The notes: a model not told the origin generated them from the sequence alone. A stretch of DNA of 32,505 nucleotides from a virus (IMGVR_UViG_3300049855_000351:1-32505); one strand, 5' to 3'. Positions 1-6,730 are shown, counted from the first letter of the stretch. A program made the numbers and translations.

Positions 1-110
1 GTAAGAAGACTTTGCTTTTGGCTATTCACCGAAAGATGGAAAAACTAAAAGAAATATCCATTGAAGAACATAAAAAAATGGATGAAAAAATAAAAGACTA
101 TATTTTATAA
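1..110 (+). CDS. 3' end of an unidentified gene (partial)
   Basis: The frame beginning at base 3 is open from the window edge to a TAA at 108-110 and gives 35 residues ending in DYIL. The visible part is lysine- and glutamate-rich and would form a charged helix. Its start lies outside the window, so nothing can be said about its domain or family. The hairpin terminator at 181-213 is the next element downstream and would suit the end of this transcript. It is also possible that this is only a chance open frame, because just 105 coding bases are visible. Confidence 0.5.
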   Translation, partial: KKTLLLAIHRKMEKLKEISIEEHKKMDEKIKDYIL

Positions 111-180
111 AAATAAAGCTGTATATTAGAGCTGCACAATAGTTTTTTGTTAAATTTTGGGTTAATTTTTAGGGTAACAT

Positions 181-213
181 GGCGGCTTTTCCTTGATTGG
201 CCGCCTGTTTTTA
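181..213 (+). terminator. Rho-independent terminator
   Basis: GGCGGC at 181-186 pairs perfectly with GCCGCC at 200-205 around a 13-base loop, and a T-rich run (TGTTTTTAT) follows. It sits between the partial gene ending at 110 and the ATG at 223. The T-run ends only about 10 bases before that ATG, so transcription of the next gene must either read through or use a start that I could not recognise. Confidence 0.7.
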
Positions 214-222
214 TAGAATCAA

Positions 223-786
223 ATGAAGCTAAAACAAAAACCGCTATTTACGGGCAACGACCGCGGGCATTGCGCTATTTACGCAATAGCAAACGCTTTG
301 CACGGATTTCCGAATGCTAAAAAGGCATTTGCTAAGTTCCCTCAAAGAGAATCGGGTTACATGGTAAGCGAACAGGCCGAAATGGTAGAGTACATTAGCT
401 CAAATACTTTGAAGCTTGCAATTCTTTACTATGCCCCTGCTCACTATGCTAAAGAGGAGCTATTTAGAAAGATTTGCCCCTACAAGGAATTAGCTGAAGA
501 TATATCGGGTGAAATACCAGACAAGATACTTTTTGCACCAATTATATTTTATGTTATTTCTATAAATGGCGAAATGCACGCTATTTCAGCATATTACTGT
601 TTTGATTCAGATACTTTTATTTGTATGGATAGCGCGGGTGAAGGATCAATTTCAATAAAAGAGGTAGCCGATTTTTTTAAAAGATACAAAGTTTATGGTA
701 TTTGCTCAATTGTTCAATATGACGAAGAAAGCCAAGGGCATTATCCAGCAGCTTTTGAAAAGTCAGAATTAAAAATATATGAGTAA
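223..786 (+). CDS. Putative papain-like-fold cysteine peptidase or related protein
   Basis: The protein is 187 aa long. Near the N-terminus it has GHCAIYAIANAL, with Cys17 at the start of a helix, as in the active site of papain-like (C39/C58-type) enzymes. MHAISAY follows with His119 on a strand, and then MDSAG with Asp136. The order Cys, His, Asp and the 'C...A..N.L' pattern are what the fold would give, but I cannot name a family. There is no signal peptide. The gene overlaps the amidase start by 8 bases, so the two are probably translated together and may act in lysis or host interference. It could instead be an inactive homologue. The start is chosen because it is the first ATG after the terminator and has an A-rich context. 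Confidence 0.65.
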   Translation: MKLKQKPLFTGNDRGHCAIYAIANALHGFPNAKKAFAKFPQRESGYMVSEQAEMVEYISSNTLKLAILYYAPAHYAKEELFRKICPYKELAEDISGEIPDKILFAPIIFYVISINGEMHAISAYYCFDSDTFICMDSAGEGSISIKEVADFFKRYKVYGICSIVQYDEESQGHYPAAFEKSELKIYE

Positions 787-1573
787 CATGGTTCACAGTT
801 ACCCCCTAAGCCCAACGGAATATGTAAACATTCCAAGTAAGAAATCAATCATCTGTCTGCATTTTACAGCAGGCTGGCCAAATCCATTCCAAACGATTGA
901 CATTTGGAATAGGGATAATATAAAGAAAGGCACAGCCTATGTCATAGGAGGCCAACAGGCCAACGGTGACAACCGATACAACGGCACTATACTTGAAGCT
1001 TTCGACAGCAGCCGCACGGCTTACAATTTGTTTCAATGGTTCGATGGCAGCGAGGCAATAGAACGGGCAACGATAGGAATTGAGATTTGCAATTGGGGGC
1101 CGCTTACTAAAAAGGCCGATGGGTTTTACACCTATGTAAATACATCTATCCCACAAAGTCAAGTGTTAGAACTTGAAAAGCCATTTGCAGGTTATAAATA
1201 CTGGCACGCTTTTACAGATGAGCAGATACATTCTTTGGAATGGCTTTTGCACTTTCTAATGGGTAAGCACCAAATACCAGCTAACGGATTGCCCGCGATG
1301 CTGAAAGGAACGGGAACAACGCAGCTTCAAAGAATCCTTAACTTTCAATTGCAGCGATTTGGAAAACCTTTGTTGGTTGTTGATGGCATAGTAGGTCCAA
1401 AGACAAACGCGGCTTTAGCCATGTTCCAACACGCAGCATTTGAGATAGACCCAACTTTTAAGAACATCCAAAATATTCAAAGCGGGGTTTACTCACACCG
1501 TACATTTGACGGGCTGCGAAAATTGGACGTTCACCCAGACCCGAAACTAATTGAAATGCTAAAACGCTTATAA
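779..1573 (+). CDS. N-acetylmuramoyl-L-alanine amidase (endolysin) with inserted peptidoglycan-binding domain
   Basis: This 264-aa protein is probably the endolysin, cleaving the amide bond between muramic acid and L-alanine. The N-terminal half matches the amidase_2 fold: LHFTAG with zinc-ligand candidate His28, then GTAYVIGG, and IGIEICNWG with Glu102. Residues about 180-222 (RILNFQLQRFG...VDGIVGPKTNAALAMFQ) look like a peptidoglycan-binding domain. After it come YSHRTF (His240) and KLDVHPDPKLIEML (Asp250/Asp254), which resemble the second and third metal ligands of amidase_2 enzymes, so the binding domain seems to be inserted inside the catalytic domain. No signal peptide is present, so export would need a holin or spanin-type system. 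The start overlaps the previous gene; Met4 at 788 is an alternative. Confidence 0.85.
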   Translation: MSNMVHSYPLSPTEYVNIPSKKSIICLHFTAGWPNPFQTIDIWNRDNIKKGTAYVIGGQQANGDNRYNGTILEAFDSSRTAYNLFQWFDGSEAIERATIGIEICNWGPLTKKADGFYTYVNTSIPQSQVLELEKPFAGYKYWHAFTDEQIHSLEWLLHFLMGKHQIPANGLPAMLKGTGTTQLQRILNFQLQRFGKPLLVVDGIVGPKTNAALAMFQHAAFEIDPTFKNIQNIQSGVYSHRTFDGLRKLDVHPDPKLIEMLKRL

Positions 1574-1577
1574 AATC

Positions 1578-1949
1578 ATGAACTCAAAAAGAATAATCGC
1601 AAACATCAAATTTATAATTTTTGACGTTGTGCAAAATGCATCAATGGCAGTCCATAACCCTGCTAAAACATCCGATAAAGAAAGAATAGACTTTGCCGTT
1701 GGTAGAGTCTTAGAGGACATTGAAAAGATAAATGTTTTAGAAAATGCTGATGCACCTAATGAGGCTTTAGCGCTTACTGAGGCCGCATTAGTGATGTTCT
1801 ACAATGTAAAATCTGAACTTATGCTTTATGCTGATGAAGCATTGCTTACTATTTTTAATAAGCTAATGGATTTGAGAGAATCGGCACTACTTGCAATTGA
1901 AGATGATTTTATCGAGAACTTAGATGAGGCTATAAATTCAGGTAAGTAA
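1578..1949 (+). CDS. Hypothetical helical protein
   Basis: A 123-aa acidic protein that I do not recognise. It is predicted by eye to be almost wholly alpha-helical, with Ala/Leu/Glu-rich stretches at residues 40-115 and no membrane segment or signal peptide. The start is 4 bases after the amidase stop. Its stop TAA overlaps the next ATG in a TAATG arrangement, so it belongs to the same rightward operon and is probably translationally coupled to the ParB-like gene. Phages often carry small helical proteins between lysis and terminase genes, but no function can be claimed. Confidence 0.7.
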   Translation: MNSKRIIANIKFIIFDVVQNASMAVHNPAKTSDKERIDFAVGRVLEDIEKINVLENADAPNEALALTEAALVMFYNVKSELMLYADEALLTIFNKLMDLRESALLAIEDDFIENLDEAINSGK

Positions 1950-2458
1950 TGGAAATTTTAGAATCACTTTTAATCCCTATTTCAAAGCTCGAAGCTAACA
2001 AAGGGCAAATTGAGGGAGTGCCAAAGAACCCGCGAATTATCAAGGCGGCAAAGTTTGAAAATCTAAAGGCTTCAATCGAAGAAGACCAAGCCCACCTTTA
2101 CACAAATGAATTGAAGGTTTATGAGTACAAAGGTAAGTTTGTTGTTTTGTCGGGTAATATGAAATTGAAAGTTTGCAAGCAATTAAAAATAAATCTTATA
2201 CCTTGCAAGATTATTCCTCAAACGTGGACAACTTGGCAGCTTTGTAAAGAGATTATCATTTCAAATGTTTCTTCGGGTGAATGGGATGATGATGAGTTAG
2301 CTAATGTTTGGGACTTTGCACCCCTCAATGTTTGGGGTGTCGAAATAGCCCCAAATATGATTCCATTAGAAGAAGAAAAAGAAGAAGACAACACAAAAAC
2401 AGCCTGTTCAACCTGTCCTACGTGTGGGCAAAAAGTAGCATCAGAAGCGCCATTTTAG
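1949..2458 (+). CDS. ParB/Srx-fold nuclease-like protein with C-terminal Cys cluster
   Basis: The 169-aa protein resembles the ParB N-terminal-like domain found next to phage terminases. It has a proline- and lysine-rich start (IPISKLEANKGQ), NPRIIKAAKFENLKASIEED at residues 27-46, KVYEYKGKFVVLSGNMKLKVCKQL at 56-79 and LIPCKII near 83-89. The SGN...LK part corresponds to the conserved 'GN.R..A' loop of the fold. The tail carries CSTCPTC (Cys153, 156, 159), which could be part of a zinc-binding site. Family members are thought to handle DNA or nucleotides, and a role in packaging or host modification is inferred from position just upstream of TerS. It overlaps the preceding gene by one base. 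Confidence 0.75.
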   Translation: MEILESLLIPISKLEANKGQIEGVPKNPRIIKAAKFENLKASIEEDQAHLYTNELKVYEYKGKFVVLSGNMKLKVCKQLKINLIPCKIIPQTWTTWQLCKEIIISNVSSGEWDDDELANVWDFAPLNVWGVEIAPNMIPLEEEKEEDNTKTACSTCPTCGQKVASEAPF

Positions 2459-2486
2459 CGCAAAAAAAGACTTACAACATCTTACT

Positions 2487-2858
2487 ATGGCGTTTAACCC
2501 TAAAGTTACCGATGAACAGATAATAAAAGCCTATCGCGATGCCTTTGGAATAGTTGCAAGGGCTGCAAGACTATTGGAAAAAGAACTGAATATAACTTTT
2601 ACAAGGCAATCAATGAAAGACCGAGTTGATAGGCTTATTCGGGATGGAATTTTGATAGACGACACAAACGAAAGCCTTATAGACTTAGCCGAAAGCGCAG
2701 CCCTCGACATCTTGGCAAAAGGCTCTGAAAAGGGCAAAATATCAATGATAAACCTGATACTAAAGACTAAAGGAAGCGAGCGCGGTTGGGGCGAAAAGCA
2801 AAGTAAAGAGGTTCAAAAAATTGAGATAGAGATTGTGACTGATGACAAAGAAGATTAG
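2487..2858 (+). CDS. Terminase small subunit (probable)
   Basis: At 123 aa this has the size and position of a small terminase subunit, the protein that recognises phage DNA for packaging. Residues about 8-50 (DEQIIKAYRDAFGIVARAARLLEKEL... RQSMKDRVDRL) form a helix-turn-helix-like pattern, followed by an acidic helical middle and the KTKGSERGWGEK motif, a form often seen near the end of small terminases. It overlaps the large subunit by 17 bases, a standard coupling. The assignment relies on the neighbour and on domain pattern rather than on a diagnostic residue. Confidence 0.75.
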   Translation: MAFNPKVTDEQIIKAYRDAFGIVARAARLLEKELNITFTRQSMKDRVDRLIRDGILIDDTNESLIDLAESAALDILAKGSEKGKISMINLILKTKGSERGWGEKQSKEVQKIEIEIVTDDKED

Positions 2859-4296
2859 AATACACCTCAAAAAGCCCCACAAAGGCCAAGAGCGAATCAT
2901 AAAAGAAGCACGGCGCTTCAATTGTATTCCATGCGCTCGAAGGTTCGGTAAAACGGAGCTAATGACTACGGTCAAAATGCCATTGATTGCCCCTGCTGTT
3001 TTTAGTGGGGGCTTTGTCGCTATATTTGCCCCTGTCTTCAAAGATATTTCCCAAACATGGTCTTTGATACTTGAAACCTATAAAGAGCTAATACATGGCA
3101 AAGACAATACTAAGCACATTATAGAGTTCCACGGCGGCGGAAAGCTGTTTTTTTGGTCACTCACTAATGAAGCTCACAAAAACGATGGCAGGGGCTACAA
3201 GTTCCACAGGGTTATTTATGAGGAAACACAAAAGATACCCGATGCCGTTTTTCAGCATCATTGGAAAGAGGTTTCAAGACCTGCGCTAACCGACTACAAA
3301 GGGGATGCTTATTTTATTGGAACTACAAACGGTAAAAACTCTTTTTGGTATCAGCTTTACCGACGCGGCGCAATGAATGGCAATTGCACAGTCAATGCCT
3401 TTGGAGAAGAAGATATTGAACCGCTTACCGAATTAGAAGCGGATAATAAAGATTGGATGACGTTTAGAATGATAACAACGGACAATCCCAACATTGACCC
3501 AAACGAGGTATTGAGCGCGGCTGGTGATTTGGATGAACAAAGTTATCATCAAGAGTATTTCTCTGTTGTGGTGAACTACGAGGGGCAGGCATGGGCATAC
3601 GTCCTAAAGGATAGAGCCTTACAAAACAAAGTCTTTCAAAAGGCCTCAAAAGTCAATTTTGCGGATGATATTTACATAGCTTTTGACTTTAACAAAGTGC
3701 CTATGACGGCCCTCGTGATGCAAAAGAAGTATCTATCCCCTGTCGAAGTTGAACAAACCAAATTCAAATATGCCCCACTAATAAAAAAAGAGTTCAAAGT
3801 CGGCACCGTTCACAAACCTGCTTCAATATTTGACACCTGCAAAGCCATTAGGGAATGGATATATCAAGAAACAGGGCGCAAAATTGGAAAGTGGGAAGAG
3901 GGTAATAATATTGTCAATCGATACCCTAATGTTTACCCTATCAAGGTCACGGGGGACGCTTCAGGGAATGTTACATCTGGAATGGTCAAAGACCCAACGA
4001 CCTTTTATAAAATCATTATGGATGAACTGCAATTATTAGCTCAAGACTTTACAATTCCAAAATCAAACCCTTTCCACGCGGACAGCCACTTGCAACTAAA
4101 CACAATATATAGCCGTTGCCCTCATGTAACTGTTGATAGTGAGAATTGCCCCGAGCTGAAAAAAGACCTTCTAAGGATAAAAGACGATGGGCGGCACGGC
4201 ATAGCTAAATCAGCGGGTGAAGCAACGCAGGCAGATTTATTAGACTGCAATCGCTATCTTTTTAATACTTTTTGCAAGGATATAAGGACTAAATAA
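2842..4296 (+). CDS. terL: Terminase large subunit
   Basis: This is the ATPase and nuclease that pumps DNA into the prohead. In the 484-aa protein the Walker A-like motif is CARRFGKTEL (residues 31-40), Walker B is VIYEE (124-128), and FIGTTNG (158-164) matches the coupling motif. The C-terminal RNase H-like nuclease has acidic residues in FDFNKVP (Asp282), GDASG (Asp372) and LLDCNRY (Asp468). All core motifs are present and the length is usual, so it should be functional. It overlaps the small subunit. A bidirectional hairpin terminator follows five bases after the stop and separates it from the convergent leftward operon. Confidence 0.95.
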   Translation: MTKKIRIHLKKPHKGQERIIKEARRFNCIPCARRFGKTELMTTVKMPLIAPAVFSGGFVAIFAPVFKDISQTWSLILETYKELIHGKDNTKHIIEFHGGGKLFFWSLTNEAHKNDGRGYKFHRVIYEETQKIPDAVFQHHWKEVSRPALTDYKGDAYFIGTTNGKNSFWYQLYRRGAMNGNCTVNAFGEEDIEPLTELEADNKDWMTFRMITTDNPNIDPNEVLSAAGDLDEQSYHQEYFSVVVNYEGQAWAYVLKDRALQNKVFQKASKVNFADDIYIAFDFNKVPMTALVMQKKYLSPVEVEQTKFKYAPLIKKEFKVGTVHKPASIFDTCKAIREWIYQETGRKIGKWEEGNNIVNRYPNVYPIKVTGDASGNVTSGMVKDPTTFYKIIMDELQLLAQDFTIPKSNPFHADSHLQLNTIYSRCPHVTVDSENCPELKKDLLRIKDDGRHGIAKSAGEATQADLLDCNRYLFNTFCKDIRTK

Positions 4297-4331
4297 AAAA
4301 GCCCCTCGATCATGAGGGGCTTTTGTTATTT
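4295..4331. terminator. Bidirectional terminator between terL and the leftward operon
   Basis: GCCCCTC (4301-4307) pairs with GAGGGGC (4314-4320) around a GATCAT loop. The stem is preceded by an A-run (4295-4300) and followed by TTTTGTTATTTTTT, so it can stop transcription in both directions. This fits its place between convergent genes. Confidence 0.85.
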
Positions 4332-4511
4332 TTTGATTAGTGCAAACCATATCCAACCTATCGGCCAAAAGAATGAAAATAATATTGTGACAACTGGGAA
4401 TAAAAAAGATGCTCTTTTGTGTGTTGGGTCAATCGTTGGGAGTACAGTATATCCAACATGGAACGCAGAAAAGCACATCATTGCAAAGTAAAAAATTGAT
4501 AGGTAAAGCAT
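4326..4511 (-). CDS. Small two-helix membrane protein
   Basis: The protein is 61 aa and mostly hydrophobic. A first segment covers about residues 3-26 (LSIFYFAMMCFSAFHVGYTVLP) and a second about 34-58 (ASFLFPVVTILFSFFWPIGWIWF), joined by a short polar loop (DPTHKRA) and ending in KK. It is the last gene of the leftward operon, 4 bases from the previous one, and ends at the bidirectional terminator. It is an inner-membrane protein; a holin-like or superinfection-exclusion role would fit the size, but neither is shown by sequence. Confidence 0.65.
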   Translation of the reverse strand: MLYLSIFYFAMMCFSAFHVGYTVLPTIDPTHKRASFLFPVVTILFSFFWPIGWIWFALIKK

Positions 4512-4515
4512 GGAA

Positions 4516-4998
4516 TTATAGTTTTAAAAATTTTGCAATTTGTTCAGGGGCAAAAGTGCCGTCGGGCTTATCATTCTTTAGCGCAATCGCATAAATTGCG
4601 CCGTTGTGGTGGTAGGCTTTGCATTTGGTTGCAAGTCCTTCGGTTGTTAGAACTGTGCAGATTTCATCATGCGCGGGTTGGTAGGGTTCAAATTGCATCG
4701 GAACGAGCTTTGCTGTATAAAGATAGCTACTAAGGTCATCGCGCCCTTCAAATGCTTTTTGTAAGTCGTTGTAAACATAATCGCTTACAAAAAAACCTTC
4801 ACCCATTGATTTATACACATTAACAAAAATAGGTTCACATTCAAACCCAATTTTATTTTTGAACTTTTCAATCAATCTATCCAATTCAGCTTGCCTATTT
4901 TCAAGGCTATCATGATATTTGTATAGCTCATTAGCATAAAGCTCAATATCTTTAAAGTCATTAGCTGACAAATCTCGTTTTTCTACTTTTTTAGTCAT
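4516..4998 (-). CDS. Accessory protein sharing a C-terminal module with the protein at 30433-30963
   Basis: The protein is 160 aa. Residues 1-50 are a charged, probably coiled-coil helix (KKVEKRDLSANDFKDIELYANEL... ENRQAELDRLIEKFKNKIG). From about residue 57 it resembles the leftward protein at 30433-30963: IFVNVYKS with LFVNVLKD, SDYVYNDLQKAFEG with NEIFQTSEAAYNFG, and YTAKLVP in both, and both end in an 'IAKFLKL/IKQFLPL' type tail. No known domain is recognised. The shared part is beta-rich. There is no signal or membrane segment. Function unknown; the presence of two related proteins in leftward blocks suggests a common accessory role. Confidence 0.75.
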   Translation of the reverse strand: MTKKVEKRDLSANDFKDIELYANELYKYHDSLENRQAELDRLIEKFKNKIGFECEPIFVNVYKSMGEGFFVSDYVYNDLQKAFEGRDDLSSYLYTAKLVPMQFEPYQPAHDEICTVLTTEGLATKCKAYHHNGAIYAIALKNDKPDGTFAPEQIAKFLKL

Positions 4999-5002
4999 AA
5001 CC

Positions 5003-5161
5003 TTATTTTTTAGAGTTTTTTAATGATATGTCAGCTTCTTTGCCCGTTCCAATATTCCAAGCTGTCGAACCGTTCCAATTCCAAGAGCGGCTATTTGCCC
5101 ACCATTCAGAGCCTGTTATGTGTGTTCGCCAGTTTTTAACGGCGGCTGTTGATTGTTGCAT
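5003..5161 (-). CDS. Tryptophan-rich small protein
   Basis: A 52-aa reading frame fills the gap between two leftward genes. It starts at the ATG complementary to 5159-5161, overlapping the end of the upstream gene (stop at 5136) by 26 bases in another frame, and stops at 5003, 4 bases before the next ATG. Six of its 52 residues are tryptophan, concentrated in ITGSEWWANSRSWNWNGS, and it ends in a basic tail (SLKNSKK). Tight packing within the operon supports it being real. No family is recognised; the Trp/Asn/Ser repeats could form a small beta structure or a membrane-interface peptide. Confidence 0.6.
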   Translation of the reverse strand: MQQSTAAVKNWRTHITGSEWWANSRSWNWNGSTAWNIGTGKEADISLKNSKK

Positions 5162-5354
5162 TGCGTGTGTTTTTGATAGAGTCTTCTAATCGCTTTGTTT
5201 CAAGCATTATTTCAGCGTTTTTATAGCCTTGTTGGTAGCCTTTTTCATAGGTTCGGCTCGTTGCTCCTATTCTGTACCCTTCATCAAAGGCGGTAACGCA
5301 GGCAACAATAAGGGCTATAATTATAACTATTGAGCCTAATATTTTGTCTAACAT
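5136..5354 (-). CDS. Small single-pass membrane protein
   Basis: With the start at 5354 the protein is 72 aa: MLDKILG, then a strong membrane segment (SIVIIIALIVACVTAF), then a soluble charged tail with Tyr/Gly repeats (YEKGYQQGYKN) and a helix ending in NSRR. The frame is open further upstream to 5444, but that extension would overlap the next gene and is low-complexity. The 5354 ATG is preceded by AACACATCAAACA, the same leader that precedes the ATG at 5703, which decides the start. Topology is probably N-in with a cytoplasmic or periplasmic tail. Function unknown. Confidence 0.7.
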   Translation of the reverse strand: MLDKILGSIVIIIALIVACVTAFDEGYRIGATSRTYEKGYQQGYKNAEIMLETKRLEDSIKNTRNATINSRR

Positions 5355-5409
5355 TGTTTGATGTGTTTTTGATGTGTTCGCAGTTGAACGGATGCTGCAC
5401 CCCGTTTTT

Positions 5410-5703
5410 TTAATCCTCGAATTGGCTTTCGTAATGTGCACCATAATCGGAAGCAGCTTGTTCCCTCAAAGCGTAAACCGCTAAAGCTTCAATCTGTATT
5501 GCACTTTTTTGGATGCAAAGTTTTGAAAGCGCAGCGGCTGTTGTTTCCTCTAATCCGTCAATATCTTGCGTTTCTTCATCATCTGTAAAATAGTAGCAGA
5601 TGTTTTCTATTGTTTCGCCTTGTTCGACTTCGGCTGTTACAGCTACATAAAATTCGCCTTCTTTGCCCTCTAATAAGATTGTTGTTGTTGTTTCGCTTGC
5701 CAT
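5410..5703 (-). CDS. Hypothetical acidic protein
   Basis: The protein is 97 aa and strongly acidic (FTDDEETQDIDGLEE, YESQFED). The N-terminal half looks like beta strands (TTTTILLEGKEGEFYVAVTAEV) and the C-terminal half is helical (TTAAALSKLCIQKSAIQIEALAVYALREQAASDYG). No family is recognised and there is no membrane segment. The ATG is preceded by the repeated leader AACACATCAAACA. It is the second gene of the leftward operon. Small acidic phage proteins can be inhibitors of host enzymes or DNA mimics, but nothing here shows that. Confidence 0.65.
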   Translation of the reverse strand: MASETTTTILLEGKEGEFYVAVTAEVEQGETIENICYYFTDDEETQDIDGLEETTAAALSKLCIQKSAIQIEALAVYALREQAASDYGAHYESQFED

Positions 5704-5718
5704 TGTTTGATGTGTTGC

Positions 5719-5736
5719 GCAGCCTTACGGGGCTGC
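5719..5736 (-). other. Intercistronic hairpin in the leftward operon
   Basis: GCAGCC (5719-5724) and GGCTGC (5731-5736) form a perfect 6-bp stem with a 6-base loop, in the gap between the genes starting at 5966 and 5703. No T-run follows in the leftward direction, so it is not a standard terminator. It may be an RNA-processing, stability or attenuation element. Confidence 0.5.
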
Positions 5737-5744
5737 TTGGTTTA

Positions 5745-5966
5745 TTATTTGTATTGTTTCAAAATATGTTTGTAGTAGTGTCTTTCAGTTAGCCATTCTC
5801 TCAAATATTCAACATTTCTAAGGTCTTTTGAGAATTTCAACTCTTTTTTGATAATCTCATTAACTTCTTTCAAACCTCTTTCAATTTGTAGTTTGAATTT
5901 GTAAATGTTGCCAAATTTTGCAAATGCTGCGTTAGCCTGTTCGATTTTTTCAGCTTGATTTGTCAT
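5745..5966 (-). CDS. Hypothetical helical protein, first gene of the leftward operon
   Basis: This 73-aa basic protein is predicted by eye to be fully helical: a first helix with AEKIEQANAAFAKFGNIYKF, then LQIERGLKEVNEIIKKELKF, and a C-terminal region rich in Arg/Tyr/Lys (REWLTERHYYKHILKQYK). No domain is recognised. It begins the six-gene leftward operon; its promoter at 6008-6038 and the 19-bp repeat at 5999-6017 lie just upstream. Its leader GCACATCAAA resembles those of the next two genes. A small basic helical protein in the first position could be a regulator, but that is only a guess. Confidence 0.6.
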   Translation of the reverse strand: MTNQAEKIEQANAAFAKFGNIYKFKLQIERGLKEVNEIIKKELKFSKDLRNVEYLREWLTERHYYKHILKQYK

Positions 5967-5998
5967 AAGATTGTCGTTTTTGATGTGCTTTAATTTTT

Positions 5999-6017
5999 AT
6001 TACATTACAAAGGTAAG
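5999..6017. repeat. 19-bp divergent-junction element, copy 1
   Basis: ATTACATTACAAAGGTAAG matches 16 of 19 positions of the element at 9871-9889 and 12852-12870. In this copy it overlaps the -7 box of the leftward promoter (6008-6015), so a protein bound here would be expected to block RNA polymerase. The differing bases are those that create the TACCTTTG box. Confidence 0.7.
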
Positions 6018-6038
6018 GCGAATATTTTAAACTTGCAA
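6008..6038 (-). promoter_or_regulatory. Leftward promoter (Bacteroidota type)
   Basis: On the minus strand TACCTTTG (6015-6008) matches the TAnnTTTG -7 consensus, and TTG (6038-6036) lies 20 bases upstream. It would drive the six genes from 5966 to 4326. The 19-bp element overlaps the -7 box. Confidence 0.7.
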
Positions 6039-6051
6039 GCTTTTTGTAATA

Positions 6052-6077
6052 TATTTTTAACAAAATGTAAAAAATAT
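6052..6077. repeat. AT-rich shared motif, copy 1
   Basis: TATTTTTAACAAAATGTAAA and the AT bases after it match, with few changes, motifs at 9901-9924 and 12882-12907. Here 34 bases separate it from the 19-bp element; in the other two copies the gap is 11 bases. Confidence 0.6.
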
Positions 6078-6081
6078 TTAA

Positions 6082-6114
6082 TTGCACCTTAAAATGTGAA
6101 AAGTGTTATATTTG
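6082..6114 (+). promoter_or_regulatory. Rightward promoter for the tail chaperone and tape measure genes
   Basis: TATATTTG at 6107-6114 is a full match to TAnnTTTG, with TTG at 6082-6084, 22 bases upstream. The ATG at 6131 follows 16 bases after the -7 box, so the leader would be short. It is divergent from the leftward promoter. Confidence 0.7.
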
Positions 6115-6130
6115 TATAAAATCAGGAAAT

Positions 6131-6730
6131 ATGTTAAAAAGAATTTTAAAATGGTTTGCATGGGATGCCAAAACGCGGCTATCAAACCGAAACCACACAA
6201 GATATATCAATTGGCTTTCAGCTTATGCCCCTGACTATGCGAGCGGGCATATCGAGTTAAAGCGCGTAAAAACAACAGTCGAAGGCATTAACTTTTATTT
6301 GCCTACTGACTTGCTAATGATAACAGGGCAAAGGAAAACGCGCATGGACGAGCTTTCTATTGGCTTAGGGTATGGAATGACAAGGGAGGAGCTTTTAAAC
6401 CTTTTGGAGGAAAGCTTAAAAACCATTGAAGATATGCCCTTTGATTTGAACCCTAAGAAAGTCCAAACCTTTTGCCAAAAGATGCAAGCTGACCTCAAAG
6501 ATTTTATTTGGCGGGTCAAAAACATAAATACAGAGCGCATAATTTTAGAAATAGCCCTTTGCCTTTTCTTTATCGAAGATGAAAACCCTTATCAGTTTAA
6601 TGAGCTTACGCAAAACAGAAAAAGAGATTTGGCGTTAAAAGATGACGATTTGCGGGCTTTTTTTTTGCAAACTACGCTCATCTTGTTGAGGCAATCGACA
6701 AACAACGAAAACGCCGTTACAAGCGCATAG
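6131..6730 (+). CDS. Tail assembly chaperone, short form (gpG-like, inferred)
   Basis: The 199-aa protein lies directly upstream of the tape measure gene, the fixed place of tail assembly chaperones in long-tailed phages. It is mostly helical, with a basic N-terminus (KRILKWFAWDAKTRLSNRNHTR) and two long helical regions. Near its end the mRNA has a run of nine T (6658-6666), and the -1 frame is open from there to 6966, so a longer fused product is expected, as for lambda gpG/gpGT. No sequence match to a known chaperone is claimed; the call rests on position and on the frameshift arrangement. Confidence 0.75.
   Translation: MLKRILKWFAWDAKTRLSNRNHTRYINWLSAYAPDYASGHIELKRVKTTVEGINFYLPTDLLMITGQRKTRMDELSIGLGYGMTREELLNLLEESLKTIEDMPFDLNPKKVQTFCQKMQADLKDFIWRVKNINTERIILEIALCLFFIEDENPYQFNELTQNRKRDLALKDDDLRAFFLQTTLILLRQSTNNENAVTSA

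Noticed and set aside
845-1162. Minus-strand open frame of 105 codons
   Set aside because: It lies entirely opposite the amidase gene, has no leader or coherent domain, and its open state follows from the codon use of the real gene.
2308-2523. Plus-strand frame of 71 codons overlapping the ParB-like and TerS genes
   Set aside because: It spans the end of one gene and the start of another in a different frame, with Arg/Lys runs that come from reading the Glu-rich tail out of frame.
5355-5444. N-terminal extension of the small membrane protein gene to 5444
   Set aside because: It would overlap the upstream gene, has low-complexity polar content, and the repeated leader AACACATCAAACA marks 5354 as the start.
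6658-6666. T9 run as a sequencing error splitting one gene
   Set aside because: Not excluded, but the -1 extension matches the universal two-frame layout of tail chaperones upstream of tape measure genes, so programmed frameshifting is the simpler reading.
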